A stretch of 64,000 nucleotides of DNA from Trichococcus shcherbakoviae (GCF_963666195.1 NZ_OY762653.1:868001-932000); one strand, 5' to 3'. Positions 16,405-26,553 are shown, counted from the first letter of the stretch. Program-made: numbers and translations. The notes: generated from the sequence alone by a model not told the origin.

Positions 16405-16496
16405 CTTTAAAATGCAACAGCCGACAACCCCAAAATAAAAACGCAGGCAAAGTCTCATCCTAAGAATGATCCCTGCCCTGCGCCACTATTTCACTA

Positions 16497-16709
16497 TCAG
16501 ATTTCGTACTCGACAGCCCGCCTGGCTTCGTCCTCAGTTGCTTCTTTGTACATTTTGCGGGTTTTCTTCTTGCCCACGCCTTCCACCCACCATTGCCAGA
16601 AATCGTCGTCCTTGTGATGAGAAATCCCGCCCATCAGGATGCCACGTTTGTAGACATTTAGTTCCGTGTATTCTGCATTTGTTTTGTCCGATTTCAGCCA
16701 AAAAATCAT
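16497..16709 (-). CDS. Small hypothetical protein, 70 aa
   Basis: A soluble, charged 70-residue protein beginning MIFWLKSDKTNAEYTEL and containing HHKDDDFWQWWVEGVGKKKTRK, ending in an acidic helix (EATEDEARRAVEYEI). ATG 16709 is chosen because AAGAAGG lies seven bases upstream; the GTG six bases earlier is too close. It is on the same strand as the Wadjet operon but separated from jetD by about 170 bp without an obvious promoter. I do not recognise the family. Confidence 0.6.
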   Translation of the reverse strand: MIFWLKSDKTNAEYTELNVYKRGILMGGISHHKDDDFWQWWVEGVGKKKTRKMYKEATEDEARRAVEYEI

Positions 16710-16876
16710 CTGCACGCCTTCTTTCGTTCGATTTTGTTGATATGCTTATGAATGATTGCTTGAAAATTTTCAACAAGTCAACTCTACTCCTAAATCAAAA
16801 AGGTTTCAACAAAAAAATGAACCTTACGCGTTACACATTGTGAACAAGCTTCCTTGCAGCTCACAAAACATCATTA

Positions 16877-18232
16877 TTAACCTTCGCGAAGAATCCTGAT
16901 TTCATCCAGCAACGCATCCAAAATCCCTTCCTGATAGCCGGCGACTTTCTTTTCCGCCATCAGGTCCGCCAGACCGCGGAGCTCACCCGCTTGAACCCGC
17001 TTCAGCTTCTGCAGCCTTTTGTCATCGATTTCCGTTACCGGTTTTGAGGCCAAATAGTGGTCGGTGGTCATCCCGATCAACTGAAGCTTTTCACCATACC
17101 GTCGTTTCAACGTATCCGCCATCAGCAAGCCTTCCGGATCGAAATCGCCGGAATAGTACAAGGTGATCCCCTCATCCGGAATCCGTTCCAACAGCAGCCA
17201 GACCGCATAGCGGAACTGGCCATTCGTGCAGACCATCGGACAGTCCGGGAAAGCATCCAGCAAGATGGAATACACGCCTGAATTTTCGATCAGGAAAATC
17301 TGTTTGCCTTTGCCGGGCCGGATCCATGAGATATCCAAAAGCTGGCGCACCGGAACATTCCACGGGATCCGATCCAGACAGGCATCCTGCCACATGGCGA
17401 TTGGCTCTTCCCCGCGATAGGCGATGAGCCCGTTCACGGCGGTGAAATTCATGATGTCATCCTTGATGATCTTGAACAGTCCGTAGATTTCATTTTCCAG
17501 TTCCGCTTTCGACAAGAATCCGTTCATCGCTTGGGCTGACTCGGCTTCGGCATATTTATGATACAACATCATGAAAAGCAGCTGTCCTGTCAGACCACTC
17601 GAATCGAAAGCATGCGGATTGCCGCTGATGCGGTGGGCGAAGACCGGTAATTTCGTGTATTCCTGCGGGAGATTCCTCAGGGCTTCCGCAACGTTCCTGA
17701 AGGCAGCCAAGCAAGCATTTGGCTCCTTCAGGAACCAGCCCAAGTATGCGGTGTTGCGGTTGCGGCTGAAGACCACCCTGAACAGTGGATAAATCTCACC
17801 AATCTCCACCAGGAAAGAGCCGTATTCCGTTTCGGCATCTTCCGCGAGCTCCTGCTTCGTTTTGAGCTGCTTGCCGCTTACGCTCTCCACAACCAGCTCG
17901 AAAGGGATCGGCTCGAATTTACTCTGCTCGTAATTGCGAAGGAAGTCACTGATTTTGATGCTTTTGCTTTTTTCCCATTCCCATTGGGCAATGCCCATGA
18001 ACATCAGCAACGGCTCTGTATCGACTTTTTTGAACAGCGACTTGCTGATCGTGCCGGTGAAGCACCCGAAGCTCTCGTATTTCTTATGGATCTGTTTGAT
18101 GCAGATGACCATCACTGGTTTGCCCGCAAAATAGCGGATGGCTTCCGCCTTCAGTTTCTCATTAAGCCTTTCATCCAGCTTGGCCACCCCCAGCACTTTC
18201 CGGACTGGCATCTTCAAAAAGATCATCTTCAT
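16877..18232 (-). CDS. jetD: Wadjet type III subunit JetD (TOPRIM nuclease, DUF2399/TIGR02679-like)
   Basis: A 451-residue protein forming the nuclease subunit of Wadjet. The C-terminal TOPRIM-like domain has a glutamate in FLIENSGVYSILL near residue 308 and the acidic motif YYSGDFDPEGLLMADTLK near 360, the expected metal-binding residues for DNA cleavage. The N-terminal half matches the helical region of the TIGR02679 family. It overlaps the end of jetC by 62 bases. The start is uncertain: ATG 18232, ATG 18211 and downstream GTG codons are possible, none with a strong Shine-Dalgarno. In Wadjet, JetABC extrudes small circular DNA and JetD cuts it. Confidence 0.88.
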   Translation of the reverse strand: MKMIFLKMPVRKVLGVAKLDERLNEKLKAEAIRYFAGKPVMVICIKQIHKKYESFGCFTGTISKSLFKKVDTEPLLMFMGIAQWEWEKSKSIKISDFLRNYEQSKFEPIPFELVVESVSGKQLKTKQELAEDAETEYGSFLVEIGEIYPLFRVVFSRNRNTAYLGWFLKEPNACLAAFRNVAEALRNLPQEYTKLPVFAHRISGNPHAFDSSGLTGQLLFMMLYHKYAEAESAQAMNGFLSKAELENEIYGLFKIIKDDIMNFTAVNGLIAYRGEEPIAMWQDACLDRIPWNVPVRQLLDISWIRPGKGKQIFLIENSGVYSILLDAFPDCPMVCTNGQFRYAVWLLLERIPDEGITLYYSGDFDPEGLLMADTLKRRYGEKLQLIGMTTDHYLASKPVTEIDDKRLQKLKRVQAGELRGLADLMAEKKVAGYQEGILDALLDEIRILREG

Positions 18233-21200
18233 CAGGCAGCATCAGCGTCTTCACTTTCCCGTCCCAGTGGTACTGAATCGTCGAGACGGTCGGCGCATTC
18301 TTGGGCCGGATCAGTTCGTACGTGTTCAGGCTGGAGACCGTATGATATTCTCCGTAGAGCGCCTGGGAATTCATCATATAATTGAACTCCAGTTGCTCCG
18401 TGGCCTTGAACAGTTCGGCGATGTTCAGATCGTCGATGCCGGCAAACGCCTCATCCAGCGTGATGATGTAAGGGGCGTCCTTCCCGGCATCCTGATAGCG
18501 GGAGTACATGGCGGTAAATAGCGGCAAATACATCGCGATCGCTTTTTCGCCACCGCTGAACTGATTGAACTTGTTGTTGGAAAGTTCCTTCATGACTTCG
18601 TTTTTCCGGTGATAACACAGTTCGAAGCTAAACCATTTCCGGTAATCCAACACATCCTGCAACACCTGATAAAGACTGTCTTCGCCATTGGATTCGTCGC
18701 GCATCTGTTTAGCCTGCTCGATACGTCCCTGGAAATGTTGCTTGATTGCTTCCCTATCGCTTTCCTTTATGATGTTCTGGTCTTTGCGCAACAGTTCCAC
18801 CAAACGAGCCGTCGACAAGCCATCATCGCTTTCCGCCGCATTCGGTTTCCATCTGATCGAAAGCGTCAACCCGGAAGAATTGTCCTGATGTTCGAGGATA
18901 TCGTTCATCTTGGACACCCATTTTTGGGCATTCCCGATTAGCGTCCGCAATACATTCCCGATCGAATGGAAAATGATCTGTTCGAACAATTCCTTATCGT
19001 CCTCGCGCAGCACCATCTTGGTTTTTTCGATTTGGTCCTCCAGGATTTTATTCAGGTCATCCGGACTTCTCCATGCACCCTCCGAGTTCACTTCGTAGAT
19101 CCTGATTTGATTTGCGTGATGCCAAATCTCAATCTTATCACGGAAATCCTGGGCCTCGAACTCGTTGAACCAAGTCGGGGCCACAATGATCTGATCCTGG
19201 ATGATTTTCGGGCGATAGTCAATCAGGTCCGATTCCATTTGCCGATGGACGGCATCCAGATTTCCTTCCAACTGCGTCAAGCGATTCTCTTGGTTGGTCC
19301 AATTCCTTAAGTAGTCTTCGGCTAAAGCAGCCAGAACTTTATCCCCACCTTTGCCGTATCTGGAGACTTCCTTCGCAAAGGTATCCCGCCATAGTTGCGT
19401 GTACGGTTTTTCGAAGCGGATCTGTTCTTCGATTTGTTTCAGGTTCAGACTGATGACCGTGAGCTTGTTATTGTGTTCAATTCGCTCATCTTGGATAGAC
19501 TCCTTGCGGGTTCCCCCTTTCCGGATGTTCCGGATGCAGTATTCGATCCGCTCGGTGATTTCGGCGACATTGTTGATTTTCTGCAGTTCCAGATTCGAAG
19601 CCAATTGCCGTTCGAGCGTATGTTGCTTGGCTGCCTCTTCATCGAATTCCGCCAGCATTTCCTGGAGTTCCTCACGCTGCACGCGCAGCAATTCTTCGGC
19701 TCCCGCTCTGTTGTCGTCAATGTGCTTCCGGTCAGAGACCGTGCCCGTCCAGTCTTGGAAGGCAGCCTGATAATCTTCTTGGCACTTTTCGGCCTCTTCG
19801 TATTCAACCAAGGTAAAGCCGATCGTATTGCCTTTAGCCTTTTGATGCAGCGTGAGCCTTAAGTTATCCGCCTGATTTTTGATTTCCTGCAGTTCCCTTT
19901 GTTTTCGCGCCAATTCGTTTTCGCCGCGACTGATTTCTCCTTCCATCTCCAAAATATTCTGGTTGGCGAAGGCAAGTTCCTTGTCGATAGGAAGCCGCGT
20001 CAGATCGGCATCGATTGCGGCCAAGGCTGCCAACAATCGGCTTTCCATTTCAGCTGATGTTTGCAGCTCTTCCTGCAGCCTATCGATTTCCTCCTCCAAT
20101 GATCGGATCTTTTCCATCCTGTAGCGTTCCCGACTGGCTTTGCCGATGTAGCTAGCCTGATGGTCCGTGTCCGCTTTCCCTCTCAGCGAAAACAAGCGGT
20201 AGCTTCCGTCTTCCACAATGATCGGAGCCGCGGAGTCGGACTCGCCGCCGTCGATGACTGCAATCGATTGGAGGATGTCCTGCACATAGCCGGCATCCAA
20301 ACTGCGCCCGCTGCTGTCGGGGACGAGGAAATCAGCCAATGTCTGCGTGAAGAACTGCGGATTCGGCAACAATTGTCTGTCGCCTTCCAAATCCAAACTC
20401 GTTTCAGAAAGCAAAGCATCCAAAAATCCTGTCTCCATCAATGCGCTTTCGATGGCATTGCGTTTCTCATCGGCCAAGTCGGATCTGAAATCTATACAGG
20501 AGTAGAAAGGTTCAGCCACAATGCCCGCTTGCACCAATTGTTCGCGGTAGTTCCGGCTGGCTTTGGTGCGTTCCGGAACCGGATCCTTCTCATTCTTCCA
20601 GGCGCGGATTTCCTTCTCGTTCTCTGTGATGGAATTCCTGATCCATTCCATCTGACTTCTGATCGGCAGCAAATCATTGCTGACGCGCTGTTTTTCATTG
20701 TTGGCGGCTTTATAAATCGGCTCAGTGACCTGAGTAAACTGGATCGTTTTCGCATACAGCCCTTCCAGTCTGCGAAGTACCTCGCTGTATTCGTTTTGCG
20801 GCACCGTGAAATGCGCTTGCTTTTGCCAGTGGCTGAAATCGCTGATCAGCTTTTCCTTTTCATCCGTAAATATGCCCTGCCAATGGCGGTGATTTTTACG
20901 GTCTGCTTCCAATTTTTCGGCTATGTCGCCCAATTCCTTGTCTATGCGTTTCTGAATGCTCAAAGTTGCGTTCAGTTCCTTGAACAGCGAGACCATGTCG
21001 CGCAGATGCTTCAGATAGTCGCGGTTCGTCGATTTCCAATAGTCGAAGGAATGTTCTCCTGTCTTTCTTTCGAAGTCAGCCAGATGCTGCTCATGTTCGG
21101 AAAGATAGCCGGAGCCTTCCGCGTGTTCCGCCATTTCATCGGTCAAAGCGGCCAATTCCTTTTCGGCCCGTTCCAGATCTCTTATATGGCCTTCCAACTT

Positions 21201-22328
21201 ATTGCGGGTTTCGGCAACCTGAGTTTCTTTTTTGTTCACCTTATCACTGTATCTTTGCAGAGCATTCTTACTGCTCTCCAGATCATTCTTGAGTTGTGTC
21301 CCCTTTTCGATCAGCTGATAGGCTTTATTCTGCTTCAGCTCATCCTGTTCCTTCCGCCAGAGCGAAAGATTCAGGTCCAGCTCGGCCTGTTCCTTCTGCA
21401 ACGCAGCCAAAATGCCGCTGAGCTCATCCCGTTTTGCCGCATCGGCCTCTATCTTGGCTTGCTTCTGCTTTGTCGTCCTGTCGTTTTCCTGCCAACGGTT
21501 CGCCAACTGCCGCAATTTCTCTTCGTACAGGCTGTCGTAGCTCTGTTGGATTTTGCTTACCGCCTTCGATTCGCGCTCAAACTGGCCGAGCCGTTCACGG
21601 CTGGCATCGATCTGTTCCAATGTCCGCGAAACCGGCTGGAGATCATCTTCTTTCAAGGCGGGTAGCGAATTCGTCAAAATGTTGTAGATCGCTGTTGGGG
21701 TGAATTCCCTGGATAATTTAGGACTGCGCAATTCCATCAACAGCTTGATGCAATCCTCGAATTTCCCCAGGCTGTCGAAGCCAAAAACGCGTTCATTCAC
21801 AAATTCCTGGTAATCCTTCTGGGAGCTCATCACTTTTCCGCCCTCTGCAATCCGATTAATCAATTGCCGTTTGGACAAAGGCTGCAGTTGCTCTCTTTTC
21901 AGCTCCTCGAACAGGCTGAAGTCGACGCCGATGCGCCTGCCGTCGGTGATGCCGAAGTACCATTTCCCCAGCGAGCCGCCCCGTTTGGCCTGCAGACCGA
22001 TGCCGACAGTCAGATAGGATTCCTGTTCTTTCCGTTTGAATTCCAGGAAGAGATAACCCGTCCGTTCCTGGATCTTCGACACCTGCTCCTCACCCAAAAG
22101 ATAATCTTCCATCTTTCTGGCGCGGCTGCCGAAGGAATCCAGACGGGTCGGGTCCGTCTTGCCATCCAACAAAGTAGGCAGCAAGCTCTGCATCGTCACC
22201 GATTTGCCCGATCCGTTGGAACCGCGCAACAGCAGTTTCCCATCTGCGAAATCAAAATATTGTTCGTCATAGTACCAGAAATTGACGAGTCCGGCTCTGT
22301 TCATTACCCATTTATTCGTTTTGTTCAC
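18171..22328 (-). CDS. jetC: Wadjet type III subunit JetC (SMC-like ATPase, TIGR02680-like)
   Basis: A 1385-residue SMC/MukB-like motor. The N-terminus NRAGLVNFWYYDEQYFDFADG is the family's signature, followed by Walker A GSNGSGKS near residue 40. Long coiled coils rich in Glu, Gln and Lys fill the middle on both sides of a hinge-like globular region. Near the C-terminus are the signature FSGGEKAIAMYLPLF and Walker B IITLDEAFAGIDD. The start is taken as GTG 22328, six bases after AGGGAG and 17 bases inside the end of jetB; ATG 22343 is an alternative. It extrudes plasmid DNA in the JetABCD complex. Confidence 0.93.
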   Translation of the reverse strand: MNKTNKWVMNRAGLVNFWYYDEQYFDFADGKLLLRGSNGSGKSVTMQSLLPTLLDGKTDPTRLDSFGSRARKMEDYLLGEEQVSKIQERTGYLFLEFKRKEQESYLTVGIGLQAKRGGSLGKWYFGITDGRRIGVDFSLFEELKREQLQPLSKRQLINRIAEGGKVMSSQKDYQEFVNERVFGFDSLGKFEDCIKLLMELRSPKLSREFTPTAIYNILTNSLPALKEDDLQPVSRTLEQIDASRERLGQFERESKAVSKIQQSYDSLYEEKLRQLANRWQENDRTTKQKQAKIEADAAKRDELSGILAALQKEQAELDLNLSLWRKEQDELKQNKAYQLIEKGTQLKNDLESSKNALQRYSDKVNKKETQVAETRNKLEGHIRDLERAEKELAALTDEMAEHAEGSGYLSEHEQHLADFERKTGEHSFDYWKSTNRDYLKHLRDMVSLFKELNATLSIQKRIDKELGDIAEKLEADRKNHRHWQGIFTDEKEKLISDFSHWQKQAHFTVPQNEYSEVLRRLEGLYAKTIQFTQVTEPIYKAANNEKQRVSNDLLPIRSQMEWIRNSITENEKEIRAWKNEKDPVPERTKASRNYREQLVQAGIVAEPFYSCIDFRSDLADEKRNAIESALMETGFLDALLSETSLDLEGDRQLLPNPQFFTQTLADFLVPDSSGRSLDAGYVQDILQSIAVIDGGESDSAAPIIVEDGSYRLFSLRGKADTDHQASYIGKASRERYRMEKIRSLEEEIDRLQEELQTSAEMESRLLAALAAIDADLTRLPIDKELAFANQNILEMEGEISRGENELARKQRELQEIKNQADNLRLTLHQKAKGNTIGFTLVEYEEAEKCQEDYQAAFQDWTGTVSDRKHIDDNRAGAEELLRVQREELQEMLAEFDEEAAKQHTLERQLASNLELQKINNVAEITERIEYCIRNIRKGGTRKESIQDERIEHNNKLTVISLNLKQIEEQIRFEKPYTQLWRDTFAKEVSRYGKGGDKVLAALAEDYLRNWTNQENRLTQLEGNLDAVHRQMESDLIDYRPKIIQDQIIVAPTWFNEFEAQDFRDKIEIWHHANQIRIYEVNSEGAWRSPDDLNKILEDQIEKTKMVLREDDKELFEQIIFHSIGNVLRTLIGNAQKWVSKMNDILEHQDNSSGLTLSIRWKPNAAESDDGLSTARLVELLRKDQNIIKESDREAIKQHFQGRIEQAKQMRDESNGEDSLYQVLQDVLDYRKWFSFELCYHRKNEVMKELSNNKFNQFSGGEKAIAMYLPLFTAMYSRYQDAGKDAPYIITLDEAFAGIDDLNIAELFKATEQLEFNYMMNSQALYGEYHTVSSLNTYELIRPKNAPTVSTIQYHWDGKVKTLMLPDEDDLFEDASPESAGGGQAG

Positions 22329-23514
22329 TGCTGTCTCCCTCATCTCCATCAAATTCTTCCTCAGACAAATCGTTTTCCTCCAGCAATTTCTGAAGGAAGT
22401 CCTGCGGGTACCTACCTGTATTGCGCGCAAATGTCGGGAAAATTGTGACGTTCCCGTCTCCATCTTCTTCAAAGAAACGCCATTTGATGCCATTTTCCAG
22501 TATCAGTTTGGCTAATTTCTTGTCAACACTCTCGCGGTATTCCTTCGACCAGCCCTGCCTATTCTGCGTGGCATGCTGTCCGATCAAAGCCAGCCATTGA
22601 TTTTTTGATAAATGGATGCACCCATATGCGTCCGCTGCATAATCCGAAGTGCGGACCATCTCCGCCAACTGCAGCAAGCTCTCGTCTGCGGATTTCAGCA
22701 TCGGGAAATAGGTCTGTTGCTTCAGGCGTTCTTCCAGCGTCAGCATCGCCACGTCCTTCGTCAACTCGAAGGTGTAAGGCGTATTTTTTTCAAAAAAAGC
22801 ACTGATGTACTGTTGCTGGTTGCGCAGGTAATAAAACAGCCTGTCATTTTCTTCGGTGCGGAGGATGGCGGGTTCCATCATCAACCGCCTGAAAGCGATT
22901 GTGCTTGTTTCATCGTCGGCGCGCTCCTTCTCCATTTGCACCAATTCCCGCCAGTCCTGGAATTGAGTGATGTCTTCCGGATAGGAACGCATGAAATATT
23001 TGCTGTAGGGACTGACTTTATAGAGGACTTCATTGGACTCGGAGGTCGCGAAATCATCGGTCTTCCCCTCGATCGTATCGATCAATTGCATGTCAGTCAT
23101 CACGTTCAGGACGCGCACTAGGCTTTTTCGGTGGTTGAAATTGGTCCAGTCCAGGAGGCCCCGTTCAGGATAAAATAGGTCCAGTTCATCAATGAGTTCA
23201 TTGATCAGAAATGCTGCACCTTCGCTTTTATCCTCCGTATAGGCCATCGCGCAGGCAAACAGGGCATAATCCATCGGCTCATTGAAAGCTGTGATGCCCA
23301 TCCAATCCTGGGACTCGAAAGGGATTTTTTCCAGCTTGATGAATTTAGCATGCACGATCAAGCGCAATCCGAAGTTTCTCTGGATGACGCGTTTCAGGTC
23401 GTTTTCGATACGCAAAAGCTGATGGTAGGCGTCCTTATCGGTTTCCCGTATGATCCAAAAATTTTCAAAAAGGATACTGAGTCCTTCGCGGATTTCCTCA
23501 CTGCTTGCCGGCAT
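22312..23514 (-). CDS. jetB: Wadjet type III subunit JetB (DUF2398/TIGR02678-like)
   Basis: A 400-residue protein recognised as the DUF2398 family, the kite-like JetB partner in type III Wadjet. The pattern of an N-terminal segment EAYHQLLRIENDLKRVIQ-like, then RLIVHAKFIKLEKIP, then a winged-helix-like region (LVRVLNVMTDMQLIDTIEG) is typical. An acidic tail (EENDLSEEEFDGDEGDSSE) precedes the stop. Start ATG 23514 is eight bases after AGGAGG; the GTG nine bases upstream sits on the ribosome site. It overlaps the end of jetA and the start of jetC, so the operon is tightly coupled. Confidence 0.88.
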   Translation of the reverse strand: MPASSEEIREGLSILFENFWIIRETDKDAYHQLLRIENDLKRVIQRNFGLRLIVHAKFIKLEKIPFESQDWMGITAFNEPMDYALFACAMAYTEDKSEGAAFLINELIDELDLFYPERGLLDWTNFNHRKSLVRVLNVMTDMQLIDTIEGKTDDFATSESNEVLYKVSPYSKYFMRSYPEDITQFQDWRELVQMEKERADDETSTIAFRRLMMEPAILRTEENDRLFYYLRNQQQYISAFFEKNTPYTFELTKDVAMLTLEERLKQQTYFPMLKSADESLLQLAEMVRTSDYAADAYGCIHLSKNQWLALIGQHATQNRQGWSKEYRESVDKKLAKLILENGIKWRFFEEDGDGNVTIFPTFARNTGRYPQDFLQKLLEENDLSEEEFDGDEGDSSEQNE

Positions 23515-25051
23515 TTCTGTCACCTCCTGTATTTTCCTTGTCGATTAGCATATAGACCACATTTGGCATCTCCAAGAAGCCGTCTTCGGATTCCAACCTG
23601 ACTTTTACGCTCCTATCCACCTTGATAGCGAAAATTTGGCCAAATTCGGTTGCGATGGTCCTCTCTTCATTCTGGAAAGACAAGCTTAGCCATTTCAATA
23701 ACAATTTCCGGATCGACGCATCCATAAAGGGATGTTCGATCAGATCGATCTTTCCGTTCTGGATATAGTGCTGCAGGGATTTTTCGAGTTCTTGCCGTTG
23801 CTTCAGATGTGCCGCTACGGCTTCTTTCTTCGCTTGGGTATTGCGGGTGAAGGCCGTCGCACTTGTCCGTTCCCGGTACGCCCTGATCCGCGGAATCGTT
23901 TCATGGACGGTTGCCGGAATGTCCCAAATATCCGCAAATTTATTGCTGGTTTCGGAGGGCTTCACATAATAGTGCTGCGAATGAAAAGCACCGAAGACCT
24001 GCGATGAAAGCTGATGCGCTTCTTCAACAGAACGGCAGTTCAGGAACCAATCAGCCAAATGGATATAGTCCTTTTTCCGGCTCTGATGCTGTTGCATGCG
24101 GTCGCTGAAACGTTGGATCATCCGGGTGATTTTGCTGATGGCCTGATTGGTCTGTTTCATCAAGGAACTGTATTCGCTTGACTTACCTTGCCCGTCGATG
24201 AACCAAGCAAGCATCGTATCCCAAATCCCAAAAAGTTCCGCCGTCAGTTTCCCCTCATCCAGAACCGTTTCATCGAAGCGGGGAATCTCTTTTTCATGGT
24301 TGACGACGCATCTGGCGACGAGCAACAGTTTTTCCTTGGACACGCCCTGCAAAGCGTGCTGGATCTGATAGGAAGTGTTCTGCATTGTGACGATGAAGTC
24401 CCGCAAATAAAAGACGAACTGATCTTTGAAGACCAGGAACGCCTCCGTCTGCATCTGGCTTTCCGTCCGCTCGCTGTTCAGGTAGCCGATGTAATCGGAT
24501 GTGTTGTTTTTGATGCTCGTAAAATGCGTGACGGTATCCTGCCAAATATTGAACAGTTCCTTCTCGTCGGATTGTTGGTCCAACTCCCTTATGGCTGAAA
24601 GAAACCTTTCAAAAGTATTCTTATCCAAGGCCCCTCTGCTGTGGCCGGTCTTGCCGCTCAATTTTTCCAGCATCTCTTCGATCGCGATGCTGGTTTCGGA
24701 AATCTGGTAGCGGAAATGTTTATTTTTGTATTCCGCTATGCTTTTGGGTTCGCTCATTTCCTGACGCGTCTCCAAATTTTGCCACCCCACCAGGCTAGTC
24801 AGATCCTGATCCAATTCTTTTTCGGAGTAATCCGCAAAACCCGCAAGGCTCTGCATGTACTCCAGCACGTCCCCCCGGTACAGCAAATCGTTCATTTTCC
24901 GATGCTGCTGATAGAAAAAGTGCATGATGGTGCGGTAGCGTTGGAAATTGTCCGCGGAAAGATAACTCGCTTCATTTATTTTACTGTACTCGATTGCGTC
25001 GGCCAGAATGCTCACTCCTTGATCATGATTTGTATGCAAAAAGCTTTCCAT
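23498..25051 (-). CDS. jetA: Wadjet type III subunit JetA (DUF2397/TIGR02677-like)
   Basis: A 517-residue kleisin-like subunit of the DUF2397 family. The N-terminal segment YLSADNFQRYRTIMHFFYQQH followed by a region reading LTSLVGWQNLE and a YKNKHFRYQIS motif is typical. A long helical middle part precedes the C-terminal domain with ATEFGQIFAIKVDRSVKVRLES. ATG 25051 is chosen because a promoter (-35 at 25113, -10 at 25090) overlaps the earlier start codons; there is no strong Shine-Dalgarno. It is the first gene of jetABCD. The kleisin bridges the two JetC heads. Confidence 0.87.
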   Translation of the reverse strand: MESFLHTNHDQGVSILADAIEYSKINEASYLSADNFQRYRTIMHFFYQQHRKMNDLLYRGDVLEYMQSLAGFADYSEKELDQDLTSLVGWQNLETRQEMSEPKSIAEYKNKHFRYQISETSIAIEEMLEKLSGKTGHSRGALDKNTFERFLSAIRELDQQSDEKELFNIWQDTVTHFTSIKNNTSDYIGYLNSERTESQMQTEAFLVFKDQFVFYLRDFIVTMQNTSYQIQHALQGVSKEKLLLVARCVVNHEKEIPRFDETVLDEGKLTAELFGIWDTMLAWFIDGQGKSSEYSSLMKQTNQAISKITRMIQRFSDRMQQHQSRKKDYIHLADWFLNCRSVEEAHQLSSQVFGAFHSQHYYVKPSETSNKFADIWDIPATVHETIPRIRAYRERTSATAFTRNTQAKKEAVAAHLKQRQELEKSLQHYIQNGKIDLIEHPFMDASIRKLLLKWLSLSFQNEERTIATEFGQIFAIKVDRSVKVRLESEDGFLEMPNVVYMLIDKENTGGDRNAGKQ

Positions 25052-25084
25052 ATTAATATCCGTAATTCGTTGTTCCCGCATCAA

Positions 25085-25113
25085 AATATAACGATACATC
25101 CATTTTATCACAA
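25085..25113 (-). promoter_or_regulatory. Putative jetABCD promoter
   Basis: On the minus strand TTGTGA (25113-25108), a 17-bp spacer, then TATATT (25090-25085), ending 33 bp before the chosen jetA start. Confidence 0.6.
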
Positions 25114-25146
25114 CAGTTCCAATTCTTTTCCTGCAGAATTAACTAG

Positions 25147-25155
25147 TGCTATACT
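25147..25155 (+). promoter_or_regulatory. Extended -10 promoter of the class I aldolase gene
   Basis: TGC-TATACT, an extended -10 motif, lies 80 bp before the aldolase start. No clear -35 is visible, as is common for extended -10 promoters. Confidence 0.5.
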
Positions 25156-25235
25156 GACCTTAGAAATCCTCGTTCCGCAAAAAAACAGCACAGGATCCGG
25201 ATTTCGGAAATCTGAAAAGCAAAGGGGTTTGTATC

Positions 25236-26123
25236 ATGAACAAAGAGCAATTCGATATCATGAAAAATCGCAAAGGTTTCATTGCGGCGTTAGACCAAAG
25301 CGGCGGCAGCACGCCCAAGGCACTGGCGCTGTACGGCATTCCGGAAGACAGCTATAACGGCGAAGAAGAAATGTTCACGCTTGTCCATGAGATGCGCTCC
25401 CGCATCATCACCTCGCCGGCATTCAGTTCGGACCACATATTGGGGGCCATTCTGTTCGAGCAGACAATGGACCGCAAAGTTGAGGGCCTCTATACGGCCG
25501 ACTACCTGTGGGAGAAAAAAGGCATCGTGCCCTTCCTGAAAGTCGATAAAGGACTCGATACGGAAGCGGAAGGCGTCCAGTTGATGAAACCGAATCCGGA
25601 TCTGGATGCCCTACTTGTACGCGCAAGCGAGCGCCACATCTTCGGCACCAAAATGCGTTCCGTGATCAAATCAGCCAATCGTGAAGGCATCAAAAAAGTC
25701 GTCGCCCAGCAGTTCGAAGTCGGCAAGCAGATCCTTGCGGCCGGTCTGATCCCGATCATCGAACCGGAAGTCGACATCCACAGTGCGGACAAAGCTGAAT
25801 CAGAAGCGATCCTCAAGGAAGAATTGTTGTCGGCGCTGGATGGGCTGAATCCGGATCAGTTCGTGATGCTGAAGCTTTCGATTCCGAGTGTGGATGATTT
25901 CTACAAGGAACTGATCGCCCATCCGCAAGTGTTGCGGGTCGTGGCATTATCCGGCGGCTATTCGCGGAAAGAAGCCAACGAAAAATTGACTCACAATCCC
26001 GGATTGATCGCGAGCTTCTCGCGGGCGTTATCCGAAGGCCTGTCTGTTGATCTGACGGATGATGAATTCCGGACCAGCTTGGCCGAATCGATCCAATCCA
26101 TCTATGACGCATCGATTGTTTGA
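25236..26123 (+). CDS. fda: Fructose-bisphosphate aldolase class I
   Basis: A 295-residue class I aldolase of the bacterial fructose-bisphosphate aldolase type that cleaves fructose 1,6-bisphosphate by Schiff base. The opening [26 protein letters not shown] is diagnostic, with the catalytic glutamate/lysine region in [15 protein letters not shown] near 172 and the active lysine in [11 protein letters not shown] near 212. A phosphate-binding GGYSRKEAN motif is near 246. ATG 25236 follows AAAGGGG. It diverges from the Wadjet operon. No ordinary terminator is seen; a family A hairpin array begins about 100 bp after the stop and could serve. Confidence 0.95.
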   Translation: MNKEQFDIMKNRKGFIAALDQSGGSTPKALALYGIPEDSYNGEEEMFTLVHEMRSRIITSPAFSSDHILGAILFEQTMDRKVEGLYTADYLWEKKGIVPFLKVDKGLDTEAEGVQLMKPNPDLDALLVRASERHIFGTKMRSVIKSANREGIKKVVAQQFEVGKQILAAGLIPIIEPEVDIHSADKAESEAILKEELLSALDGLNPDQFVMLKLSIPSVDDFYKELIAHPQVLRVVALSGGYSRKEANEKLTHNPGLIASFSRALSEGLSVDLTDDEFRTSLAESIQSIYDASIV

Positions 26124-26222
26124 CAAATGTAAAAAACACAGGGTGCTCTTTTCTTTCAGATAGATTGCAAAACTGAATAATAATTGAAGAATCCGACAAC
26201 TTGTGCTATATCTAGCCTCCGG

Positions 26223-26458
26223 TTGTCGGATTTTTATGGTTATCGGACATTCTGCACTGCCGTCGTTCCCTGGTTGTCCGATTCTTCCAGATTATCGGAC
26301 ATCCCGAACTGCCGTCGTTCCCTGGTTGTCCGATTCTTTTCGGTTATCGGACATCCCGCACTGCCGTCGCTCCCTGGTTGTCCGATTCTTTTCGGTTATC
26401 GGACATCCCGCACTGCCGTCGCTCCCTGGTTGTCCGATTCTTCCGAGTTATCGGACAA
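26223..26458 (+). repeat. Hairpin repeat array, family A, 5 units of 52 bp
   Basis: Palindromic units start at 26223, 26274, 26326, 26378 and 26430 (51, 52, 52, 52 bp apart). Most units read TTGTCCGAT...ATCGGACAT and the last ends in GGACAA. Spacers follow NCCGNACTGCCGTCGYTCCCTGG. A half-unit ATCCGACAAC at 26191-26200 pairs with GTTGTCGGAT of the first unit. It lies between the aldolase gene and the NERD gene. Confidence 0.93.
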
Positions 26459-26553
26459 CCAACACCGGATTACTTCTTACTCTCAATCAAGCTGAGTGTT
26501 TTTATTGGCGTATATTACCAATAGCAACAACAAACTTATTTGAGGTGATTTTT

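Noticed and set aside
20160-21665. 501-residue open frame antisense to jetC
   Set aside because: It is a mirror of codon usage in the jetC coiled coil; there is no ribosome site or family motif.
26203-26553. N-terminal extension of the NERD protein through the repeat array
   Set aside because: The extra 117 residues are just translated repeats, and ATG 26554 has a proper ribosome site.
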